A stretch of 13,453 nucleotides of DNA from Bacteroidota bacterium (GTDB taxonomy: Bacteria; Bacteroidota; Bacteroidia; Chitinophagales; LD1), in contig JAFDYP010000456.1 of assembly GCA_018267355.1 (NCBI GenBank), forward strand, positions 1-13,453, given 5' to 3'. How positions within the stretch are numbered: position 1 is the stretch's first letter; the number at the start of each line of letters is the position of its first letter. Of the stretch, positions 7,397 through 13,453 are shown piece by piece. Both the position numbers and the translations under genes were made by a program. A model generated the notes under the pieces. The model had not been told where the DNA came from. It saw only the letters and a program-made list of their open reading frames with translations, and did not search any database.

Positions 7397-8503
7397 CTAT
7401 GGCTGTGACGACAGTGTGAGCGTGGTCACTATAGGGTAGTGGTCCGACAGGCGCCTGTCCAGAGTGCGACAGGAGTGAATGGCTATAGAGGTATCTGTGA
7501 GCATAAAGTCTATGCGGTACACGCCCAACCGAGTGGCAAAGGAACTACCAAAACCCATCCCCCGTGCTACAAAGGCATCCTGCATACCACGGCTGATGGT
7601 GTGATAGGTATAGGATACAGGGGCATCATTGAAATCTCCGCAAAGTATCTTGGGTCGGCTATACTGCCCTATGGCATCCTGCAGGGTGCGGGCCTGGTGC
7701 GCCCTGGCCGCAGTAGCACGCCTCATCTTGCGGAGGATGTTTTTGAGTTTGTGCCAGCTCGTGCTCTGGTTTTCACTCAGCTCCTCTATAGTATCATAGT
7801 CGTCGTAGCCCAGATGGATGGATTGCAGGTGCGTATTATATACCCGGAGGAGATGGCCATCTATCCGTAGATCGGCGTACATACATTGGTTGGCGTTGGA
7901 TTGGCCTAGCTGTACGAGGCCTTTGTCCACTATGTCATAGCGGGAAAAGATAGCAAGTCCCCACTGCATATGATTTGATCTTCGGGCATTCTCTACTTTG
8001 GCGTCCTTGTCAAATGTGATACGCATGTAATGATGTGCATAGCCAAGGCTATCCCGCAGGTATTCTGTGTCTTTAAACTCATTGTCATCCGTGTAGTACT
8101 CCTGAAAACAGATAATGTCAGGAGCTTCTACCCTGATAAGCTGCATGATGTCAGACCGCGTAGCCTTATTGCCCGACCAGTTGTAGAGGTCAAAGTTGCG
8201 GACATTGTAGCTCATGACCTTGATGGCTTTTGGAGTTTCCTCCTTATCACTATGCAGCGATACGATAGTTTTGATAAAAGGCCAGGAGAGAATGATAGCT
8301 AGCATATTGACCCAGAAAATGAACGTACGTGCGCCAGCGGATATCAGTAGAAACAGGATAGCAAACAGCACTATGAATGGGAAAGCCAGGCCCAGAAACT
8401 GCAAGGGCCAGAATACAGAAGGGTCAATATAGCAGGCCAGGCAGGAGGCTATCAGCGCCGCCAGCACCAGGATATTACACGTATAAAATAGCTTTTTGAT
8501 CAA
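7397..8503 (-). CDS. Membrane-anchored endonuclease/exonuclease/phosphatase-family protein
   Basis: A 368-residue protein with three N-terminal hydrophobic segments (about 5-24, 29-54 and 60-83) followed by an endonuclease/exonuclease/phosphatase (EEP, DNase I-like) domain. Catalytic motifs are SYNVRNFD (N100), ICFQEYY (E135), NTHLQS (H225), CGDFND (D290/N292), RIDFML (D332) and LSDHYP (D354/H355), all present. The family covers nucleases, sphingomyelinases and phosphoinositide phosphatases. The membrane anchor suggests an envelope-facing phosphodiesterase, but substrate and orientation are not determined by sequence. The only reasonable start is a TTG at 8503: the frame upstream hits the stop codon of the previous gene four codons earlier, the next in-frame ATG (residue 67) lies after two of the membrane segments, and the LIKKLFYTCNIL beginning fits the family. 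The preceding gene ends 12 bases upstream, so translational coupling is likely. Confidence 0.88.
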   Translation of the reverse strand: MIKKLFYTCNILVLAALIASCLACYIDPSVFWPLQFLGLAFPFIVLFAILFLLISAGARTFIFWVNMLAIILSWPFIKTIVSLHSDKEETPKAIKVMSYNVRNFDLYNWSGNKATRSDIMQLIRVEAPDIICFQEYYTDDNEFKDTEYLRDSLGYAHHYMRITFDKDAKVENARRSNHMQWGLAIFSRYDIVDKGLVQLGQSNANQCMYADLRIDGHLLRVYNTHLQSIHLGYDDYDTIEELSENQSTSWHKLKNILRKMRRATAARAHQARTLQDAIGQYSRPKILCGDFNDAPVSYTYHTISRGMQDAFVARGMGFGSSFATRLGVYRIDFMLTDTSIAIHSCRTLDRRLSDHYPIVTTLTLSSQP

Positions 8504-8515
8504 CGCTGCAAAGGT

Positions 8516-9523
8516 TTACGCCAGGATGGCAAAGGGTTTATGGTCGGCGCGGCTTTGCAGGTAGAGCGCTGCCACATCGTTTATTGTTTCGCGTAGCGGT
8601 CGAAATGTAAAACCGAGGGCCTTCTTCACTTTCTCATTGCTGTAGTAGAAGTCATTCTGTCCTATCTCTACACTGTCATGAGTGATAATATTGGATGGTT
8701 TCGCAAATAGAGATTTGACGGCCTCAAACCTCCATGCCAGTGATCCTAGTACTTTGCCGGAGTGGATATATGGCCTGCGTACTTTCATAGCGTCTGCTGC
8801 CATCCACATCACATCGCGGAAAGAAGCATTCTCTGCCGATACGATAAATTTTTCGGAGGTGATGTCTAAATCCATCAGCCGGATGGCGACCTCCACCACA
8901 TCGCGTACATCTACGAAGCCATTGACACCTGTAGTATAAAATGGCAGCCCGCTATAGACATGGCTAAAGATGCCATTGGGTGGTATATTCCAAAAGCCAC
9001 CTCCTAGTATGGTAGACGGATTGATGATCACTGCATTCAGCCCTTCTGCTATACCGCGCCATACCTCGCGCTCTGCAAAGAGCTTACTCTTGTAGTAGGC
9101 GAAGTTGTCTTTAGAGTCTTTTACGTCGAGATTTTCGTCTATGATACGATCCGCCCTTTCCGGTCTGCCAAAGGCGGCTACGCTGCTGACGTAGAGCAGC
9201 TTCGCTACGCCGCTGCCGAGTGCAGCATTCACTACATTGGCAGTGCCTTCGGTATTGACATTCAGCATCTGCTGCAGGTCGCGAGGCTGCATAGAGATCA
9301 TGGCAGCCACATGATAGACCCGGTCCACTCCCTGCATGGCCTCCTCCAGGCTATATATATCACGTACGTCTCCCTCTGCCCACTCTATGCGGTCCACATA
9401 GCCCGCCAGCAGACTCATGTCACTCGTGGTCCTCCGCAGTCCCCGTACACGCTCTCCGCGCCTGATCAGTTCTTTGACCAGGTAGGAGCCCAGCAGGCCG
9501 TTTGCACCAGTGACCAATACCAT
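8516..9523 (-). CDS. NAD-dependent epimerase/reductase (extended SDR)
   Basis: A 335-residue oxidoreductase of the extended short-chain dehydrogenase superfamily. It starts with the Rossmann nucleotide-binding motif VTGANGLLG (G6, G9, G12), followed by an acidic DVRD segment, the VAA(M)I strand, the catalytic VSSVAAFG segment (S113/S114) and Tyr143-x3-Lys147 in YYKSK. The C-terminal LGFTFRPLRETINDVAALYL is typical of dihydroflavonol-4-reductase-like members. The substrate is unknown; related bacterial proteins act on nucleotide sugars or on hydroxysteroid- or flavonol-like ketones. The frame is open to a GTG at 9610 inside anmK, and there is another ATG at 9565, but Rossmann enzymes of this type begin directly at the first beta strand, so the ATG at 9523 (MVLVTGANG) is chosen. 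It follows anmK by 62 bases and precedes the phosphatase-family gene by 12 bases. Confidence 0.87.
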   Translation of the reverse strand: MVLVTGANGLLGSYLVKELIRRGERVRGLRRTTSDMSLLAGYVDRIEWAEGDVRDIYSLEEAMQGVDRVYHVAAMISMQPRDLQQMLNVNTEGTANVVNAALGSGVAKLLYVSSVAAFGRPERADRIIDENLDVKDSKDNFAYYKSKLFAEREVWRGIAEGLNAVIINPSTILGGGFWNIPPNGIFSHVYSGLPFYTTGVNGFVDVRDVVEVAIRLMDLDITSEKFIVSAENASFRDVMWMAADAMKVRRPYIHSGKVLGSLAWRFEAVKSLFAKPSNIITHDSVEIGQNDFYYSNEKVKKALGFTFRPLRETINDVAALYLQSRADHKPFAILA

Positions 9524-9585
9524 AAAGTGTATATAGATATTACGCCGCGAATATCGAACATTCATGCCTGATTGAGGCAAATACT

Positions 9586-10680
9586 TTAAGGAAGATAGAT
9601 AGCCCCGCACCTGGCATCGCGTGATGCACCGGTCACGGAGCTGAGTACATTGACCTCGCCGCGCAGGCGCAATACCCCGATCAAGGCCATGACGATGGCC
9701 TCCTTATAGCTGACGATCTGTGCTGATGGCACCTCTACTATGACATTCGCATGATGCGAAATCCTATTGATCAGATAGGTATTGAACGCACCACCTCCGG
9801 TGACAAGCATTTTGACATGCGGGCCCGCAGCTACAGACGCGCGACTGATGTGCAGCCCGATCTGTACGGCGATATGCTCTGTGGCTGTAGCCAGCTTATC
9901 TTGTATGCTGATGGAGTACTTCTCGACCGCCGGGAGGATGTGATCGGTAGTGTAGCCATTATCGAGGGATTTTGGTGCAGACCGCTGGTAGTAGTCCAAT
10001 GTATTCAGCGCAGACAGTAGTTCTGCGTTTATCTGCCCCGAAGCAGCCAGGTGTCCGTTTACATCAAACTGGTGGCCCAACTGCTGTGCGTAGTGATTCA
10101 ATACCTGATTGGCCGGACAAATATCAAAGGCGGTGATGCTATCTCCTGCTTTGATGGTGATATTGGCTATGCCACCCAGATTGAGCAGGTACGCATACTG
10201 CGGGAAAAGCAGCCTGTCTCCTATCGGCACGATCGGAGCACCACTACCGCCGAGCGCCACATCACTACTGCGCAGGTCTGACACCACTGGCATGCCTGTC
10301 ACTGCTGCTATAGCCGCGCCATCTCCTATCTGTGCGGTAAAGCGCTGATCCGGAAAGTGAAATATCGTGTGTCCATGAGAGGCGATGAGGTCTACTTTGC
10401 CTTTCAGGTCATTAGCCTCTACAAAGTCCGCAACCATGCCACCCAGTAAGTGACCATAGTCAGCATGCAACCGCCACAAAGAGCGGCCATCAAGACCCCG
10501 TGCGCTGCGAAGTTTAAACAGCCACTCCTGAGAATACTCAATACAAGCTGTCTTCTCAACAGAAAAATGCCAGCGTCCATCAGTGAAACTAAAATGGCAA
10601 TACGCCAGGTCTACGCCATCCAGCGAGCTGCCAGACATTAAGCCAATGGCACGGTATGAATCATGAGCCGGCATCTCCAT
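9586..10680 (-). CDS. anmK: Anhydro-N-acetylmuramic acid kinase (AnmK)
   Basis: Converts 1,6-anhydro-MurNAc released by lytic transglycosylases to MurNAc-6-phosphate using ATP, a step of peptidoglycan recycling in the cytoplasm. The 364-residue product carries the N-terminal signature GLMSGSSLDGVD (13-24), SHGHTIFH (101-108), SDLRSSDVALGGSGAPIVP (134-152) followed by the presumed catalytic Asp155, LNLGGIANI (166-174), FDICPANQVLN (185-195) and VTGGGAFN (293-300). Length is normal. The second residue of the GTS motif is Ser rather than Thr, a conservative change. Start is the ATG at 10680; an ATG two codons later is possible. No etherase (murQ) or muropeptide permease gene is next to it; its neighbours are the T9SS-secreted protein 49 bases upstream and the SDR gene downstream. 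Identification is secure. Confidence 0.95.
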   Translation of the reverse strand: MEMPAHDSYRAIGLMSGSSLDGVDLAYCHFSFTDGRWHFSVEKTACIEYSQEWLFKLRSARGLDGRSLWRLHADYGHLLGGMVADFVEANDLKGKVDLIASHGHTIFHFPDQRFTAQIGDGAAIAAVTGMPVVSDLRSSDVALGGSGAPIVPIGDRLLFPQYAYLLNLGGIANITIKAGDSITAFDICPANQVLNHYAQQLGHQFDVNGHLAASGQINAELLSALNTLDYYQRSAPKSLDNGYTTDHILPAVEKYSISIQDKLATATEHIAVQIGLHISRASVAAGPHVKMLVTGGGAFNTYLINRISHHANVIVEVPSAQIVSYKEAIVMALIGVLRLRGEVNVLSSVTGASRDARCGAIYLP

Positions 10681-10729
10681 ACCCTAAACATACTTAAAGT
10701 TTGAGAAAAGAGATAAGCGCAGTAAGGTA

Positions 10730-13453
10730 CTAGCGCACGAGCGTCACATTGCCGGAGCGGACGATGTCTTCTCCATCATAGGTGCGGGCTGCGACTGTCC
10801 AGACATAGGTGCCTATATCCATGTCGTGCCCATTGTAGCGGCCATCCCAGCCTGCGTTGATATTCTCTGTCGAGAAGACCTTGCCTCCCCAGCGGTCATA
10901 CACAGCAAACTCCCTCAGGGTTTCAATATTGAGGTAGCGGGCTATGCGGAAGAGATCGTTGAGCCCGTCACCGTTTGGCGAGAAGGCTGTGGGGAGAAGC
11001 AGCTCAGTATGCCCGTCTACAGTGACCAGCACAGAGTCAAAATTGCTGCAGCCATACTCCGATATAGCATAGAGATAGTACATGGTCGTATTGAGCGGCG
11101 TAGCCGGTGTGGTCAACTGGAATGGCGACTCAATATACTGGCCAGGGTACCAGTAGATGTAGGATACATTGGCAGTACCACTGAGGATCGCCGGTGTATT
11201 GCGGTATATCAGTGTGTCGAGACCCGCATCTACTATCGGCAGCGGGCGGATCGTGACATCTACCTCGGCAGTATCTGAGAAGCAATCATTGGACACGCGC
11301 ACGTGGTACACGATAGAGGCAAGTGGTATAGCTACAGGGCTGGAATCTGAAGGGTGGTTGATCCATGTAGATGGATACCACTCATAGTAAAATCCGCCGG
11401 AAGAATGTAGTTGAATAGACTTGCCCTCGCAGACATCATATGGAGACTGTGCTACCGCATGCACCGGTAGTTGTACGTTGATCGTGATGGAGGTATCTGC
11501 GTAGCATTGATGAATATTAAAAATGCGTACGTAGTAGGTGTCCGTATCCATAGGATTGGCCAGAGGGTTGGCTATGGTAGTAGAGCTAAGGCTAGGATCG
11601 GCCTGCCACTGGTAGTCCACACCGCCCGTGGCTACGAGCTGTATGGGATGGCCCTGACAGATGTAGGGCACATCCGGTCCGATACCTGGTATAGGCGGCA
11701 GGTAGACATGCACCAATACCGAATCCTTGTTTTTGCAGCCGTAGGTAGCCTCCGTACCGGTCACATAGTACATATGGTCACTGGTAGGATAGGCCAGCGG
11801 GTCAGCTATCGTAGTGTCTGACAGGGTCGCATCTGCCCGCCAGTGATAGACATCGGCCCCGGACGCATGTAGCTGTACCGTATCACCTATACAGACCGAG
11901 TCTATATGCTCAGTAGTGAGGGGCGGGAGCGGATGCACTATGACGGTGGCCGTATCCTGCTTGGAGTAGCAGTAGTTTTGTACCGTAAAAATATAGGTGG
12001 TCGTATTTAGGGGGAAGAACAGAGGGCTATTAGAGTTAGGATCACTGATACCTATATTAGGGCTCCAGTTGTAGTAGGAGTTTCCTTGCTTTAGTACATT
12101 GAGGGTGGTCGTGTCGTAGCGGCAGATGGCTTTGGCTGTGTCCACTATCAGATTCAGCGCCGGGTCCAGGTCATATACGGTGACCGAGTCTGTGAGGTGG
12201 CAGCCATTAGTATCTGTACCGGTCACATAGTAGGTTTGGTTGCCGCCGGGAGGAGTGGCGACAGGATTAGCGATAGTAGTGCTGGACAAACCTGTAGCAG
12301 GTGTCCAGGTATAGCTGACGCCACCGGTAGCGGTGAGCTGTACGCTGGTATGAAAATTCGCGCCGGCTTTGCATACAGAGGTATCCGGACCCGCATCTAT
12401 CTGAGGATTAGGGTAGGTGTTTATCATGACCGAGTCAAAGTTTCGGCAGCCATTCGCATCTGTCACAGTCACATGGTATATGGTAGAGACTGTGGGCGTA
12501 GCCACCGGGCTCGCTATAGTAGAATCACTGAGAGTGGATCCCGGAGACCATATATAGCTGACTCCGCCAGATTCGGAGAGTTGGGTAGATGTATTAGGAC
12601 AGATCTTGACTGTGGGAGCATGCGTCACAGCAGGCAGCGGATAGACGGTGACGGATTTGGTCACGGTATCACGGCAGCCATCAGGAGTCACTGTGATCAG
12701 AGAAACAGTTTTGGTGCCCGCACTAGTATATAAAACGGCCGGATTGATCTGTGTGCTGGTGGTGCCATTGCCAAAGTCCCAGTAATAGCTAGTCACCGTA
12801 CCCGTACCGGTATAGGTAAAATGGACAGAATCCGATAAGCAGGTAGGCGTGACTGCAAAGTTTGGTACCGGCACAGGTTTCACGATTACATTGTGCGATG
12901 CATTCACGGAGCAGCCCACAGCATTGCGTGCAGTGAGCAAGACAGTATAACTACCCGCGGCACTATAATTATGAACAGGGTTTTGGACTCCGCCGCTCTG
13001 ACCATCACCAAAATTCCAACTCCAGGAGGTCAAGGGGGATGAAGTGGATAAGGAAAGGTCATGAAAAACTACTGCGGAATCCTGGCATACCGTGCTGGAG
13101 GAAAAGTCAGCTATCAGAGTCGGATAGATCTTGACCAGCGCATGAGATGAATCTGCACAGTCGCCCTTGATGATGATCACGGTGACATAATAGGTACCTG
13201 TATCAGGATATGTATATACCGGAAACTCGGTGTTAGCTGTATCATTAGTCAGGCTGGGTACACCAAAGTCCCAATGGAAGGTAGGGTTTACATTGGTAGG
13301 CGGCGGGTTGACCACATTCACCTGGTTAAAATTGACCGTGAGGTCCGAGCAGATATTTTCGTAGACCCCGATATTGGTAGACGGATTGTAGGTACCGGGG
13401 AGATATGGTAGCGTGACCGTAGGTATGTTGCACGGTACGATGTTAAACTGATA
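10730..13453 (-). CDS. T9SS-secreted PKD/Ig-like repeat surface protein (5' end outside window)
   Basis: Partial gene: 907 codons are visible, the frame is open to the window edge, and the signal peptide and any further N-terminal part are missing. From the visible N-terminus there are three PKD-type domains (about 35-113, 114-194 and 195-272) marked by WDFG/WNFGDG/WDFGNG and a Y-x-AG(S/T)-type turn. Then come seven Ig-like modules of about 75-83 residues (273-812), each with a TLSDTTIA(N/D)P-like core, and a C-terminal T9SS sorting domain of the gliding-motility/CHU_C type (818-907; PTAFSPNGDGLNDLF, YDRWGGKVF, GWDGRYNG, GTYVWTV). Proteins of this design are exported across the outer membrane and attached to the surface or released, acting as adhesins or matrix proteins; the ligand is unknown. 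It is the most upstream visible gene of the cluster, 49 bases before anmK. In-frame GTG codons in the interior, such as 13321, are not starts. Confidence 0.93.
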   Translation of the reverse strand, partial: YQFNIVPCNIPTVTLPYLPGTYNPSTNIGVYENICSDLTVNFNQVNVVNPPPTNVNPTFHWDFGVPSLTNDTANTEFPVYTYPDTGTYYVTVIIIKGDCADSSHALVKIYPTLIADFSSSTVCQDSAVVFHDLSLSTSSPLTSWSWNFGDGQSGGVQNPVHNYSAAGSYTVLLTARNAVGCSVNASHNVIVKPVPVPNFAVTPTCLSDSVHFTYTGTGTVTSYYWDFGNGTTSTQINPAVLYTSAGTKTVSLITVTPDGCRDTVTKSVTVYPLPAVTHAPTVKICPNTSTQLSESGGVSYIWSPGSTLSDSTIASPVATPTVSTIYHVTVTDANGCRNFDSVMINTYPNPQIDAGPDTSVCKAGANFHTSVQLTATGGVSYTWTPATGLSSTTIANPVATPPGGNQTYYVTGTDTNGCHLTDSVTVYDLDPALNLIVDTAKAICRYDTTTLNVLKQGNSYYNWSPNIGISDPNSNSPLFFPLNTTTYIFTVQNYCYSKQDTATVIVHPLPPLTTEHIDSVCIGDTVQLHASGADVYHWRADATLSDTTIADPLAYPTSDHMYYVTGTEATYGCKNKDSVLVHVYLPPIPGIGPDVPYICQGHPIQLVATGGVDYQWQADPSLSSTTIANPLANPMDTDTYYVRIFNIHQCYADTSITINVQLPVHAVAQSPYDVCEGKSIQLHSSGGFYYEWYPSTWINHPSDSSPVAIPLASIVYHVRVSNDCFSDTAEVDVTIRPLPIVDAGLDTLIYRNTPAILSGTANVSYIYWYPGQYIESPFQLTTPATPLNTTMYYLYAISEYGCSNFDSVLVTVDGHTELLLPTAFSPNGDGLNDLFRIARYLNIETLREFAVYDRWGGKVFSTENINAGWDGRYNGHDMDIGTYVWTVAARTYDGEDIVRSGNVTLVR
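10733..11002 (-). other. T9SS C-terminal sorting domain (gliding-motility / CHU_C type)
   Basis: The last ~90 residues of the surface protein carry the recognisable signature of the Bacteroidota T9SS type-B sorting domain: an LLPTAFSPNGDGLND opening, FAVYDRWGGKVF, GWDGRYNGH, GTYVWTV and a final GNVTLVR strand. In known substrates this domain is recognised by the outer-membrane secretion machinery. It is the strongest phylum marker in the window. Confidence 0.93.
11018..12637 (-). repeat. Seven tandem Ig-like modules within the surface protein
   Basis: Protein-level tandem repeats of about 75-83 residues. Anchoring on the first conserved Cys (907-residue numbering) gives positions 285, 361, 444, 521, 599 and 675, with Tyr750 at the same place in the seventh; spacings are 76, 83, 77, 78, 76 and 75. 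A second Cys lies 49-57 residues later in every module (336, 418, 495, 573, 650, 724 and 802). Cores such as TIASPVATP, TIANPVATP, TIADPLAYP and TIANPLANP recur. The DNA copies are diverged rather than identical, so the expansion is old. Confidence 0.85.

Noticed and set aside
7427..7436. CACTATAGGG, resembling the core of a phage T7 promoter
   Set aside because: Only the downstream part of the consensus matches and it lies inside the phosphatase-family gene; coincidence.
9565..9579. Small hairpin after anmK (TGCCT / AGGCA with a 5-base loop)
   Set aside because: The stem is only five base pairs with no U tract on the - strand, so it is not a credible terminator.
9524..9610. Extended GTG/ATG starts for the SDR gene
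   Set aside because: They add a 14-29 residue tail before the Rossmann strand, and the GTG would overlap anmK; the ATG at 9523 gives the normal N-terminus.
10681..10729. TATGTTTA as a -7 box for anmK
   Set aside because: It misses the final G of TAnnTTTG, has no -33 element, and would place the transcript start at or beyond the ATG.
12197..12733. Long open frame on the + strand opposite the repeat protein (178 codons)
   Set aside because: Antisense to the Ig-like modules, with no recognisable domain; it reflects the repetitive codon pattern of the true gene. The similar + strand frame at 5707-6225 opposite cysS and the M28 gene is rejected for the same reason.

Overview
The window is a densely packed bacterial chromosome segment from a member of the Bacteroidota. 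The family is probably Chitinophagaceae-like, but that is an inference. The clearest evidence is the C-terminal type IX secretion (T9SS / gliding-motility, CHU_C type) sorting domain on a PKD/Ig-like surface protein. Supporting signs are the Bacteroidota-style lipoproteins, a three-TM endonuclease/exonuclease/phosphatase protein, weak Shine-Dalgarno sequences, and TAnnTTTG-like promoter boxes in intergenic gaps. No RNA genes, CRISPR arrays, insertion sequences, integrases or phage genes are visible, and no gap between genes exceeds about 100 bases.

Layout. On the + strand, 96-2524 holds nadD (NAD biosynthesis) followed by an LTA-synthase-type membrane sulfatase/phosphotransferase; the two overlap by one base. 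Convergent to these, and only 4 bases away, seven genes run on the - strand from 13453 down to 2529. In transcription order they are: a large T9SS-secreted PKD/Ig-like protein (its 5' end lies outside the window), anmK (peptidoglycan recycling), an NAD-dependent epimerase/reductase, a membrane-anchored endonuclease/exonuclease/phosphatase-family protein, cysS (cysteinyl-tRNA synthetase), an M28-family zinc lipoprotein (aminopeptidase or bacterial glutaminyl cyclase), and a c-type cytochrome lipoprotein with a long N-terminal region. Gaps are 12-62 bases, so operon-like co-transcription is likely. A promoter-like element immediately before cysS could give it independent expression.

How the genes work together. 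Most products concern the cell envelope or its surroundings: the secreted repeat protein, the two lipoproteins, muropeptide sugar salvage and the membrane phosphotransferase. NadD and CysRS are essential housekeeping enzymes embedded among them. I see no defence island or clearly new multi-gene system. The points most worth a second look are the cytochrome lipoprotein with extra cysteines and no recognised full-length family, the seven-module Cys-paired Ig-like array with a degenerate last module, the cysS promoter that implies an almost leaderless mRNA, and the TTG start of the phosphatase-family gene, which lies in the same frame as the preceding stop codon. Several start codons were placed downstream of the longest open frame, for reasons given in each entry.
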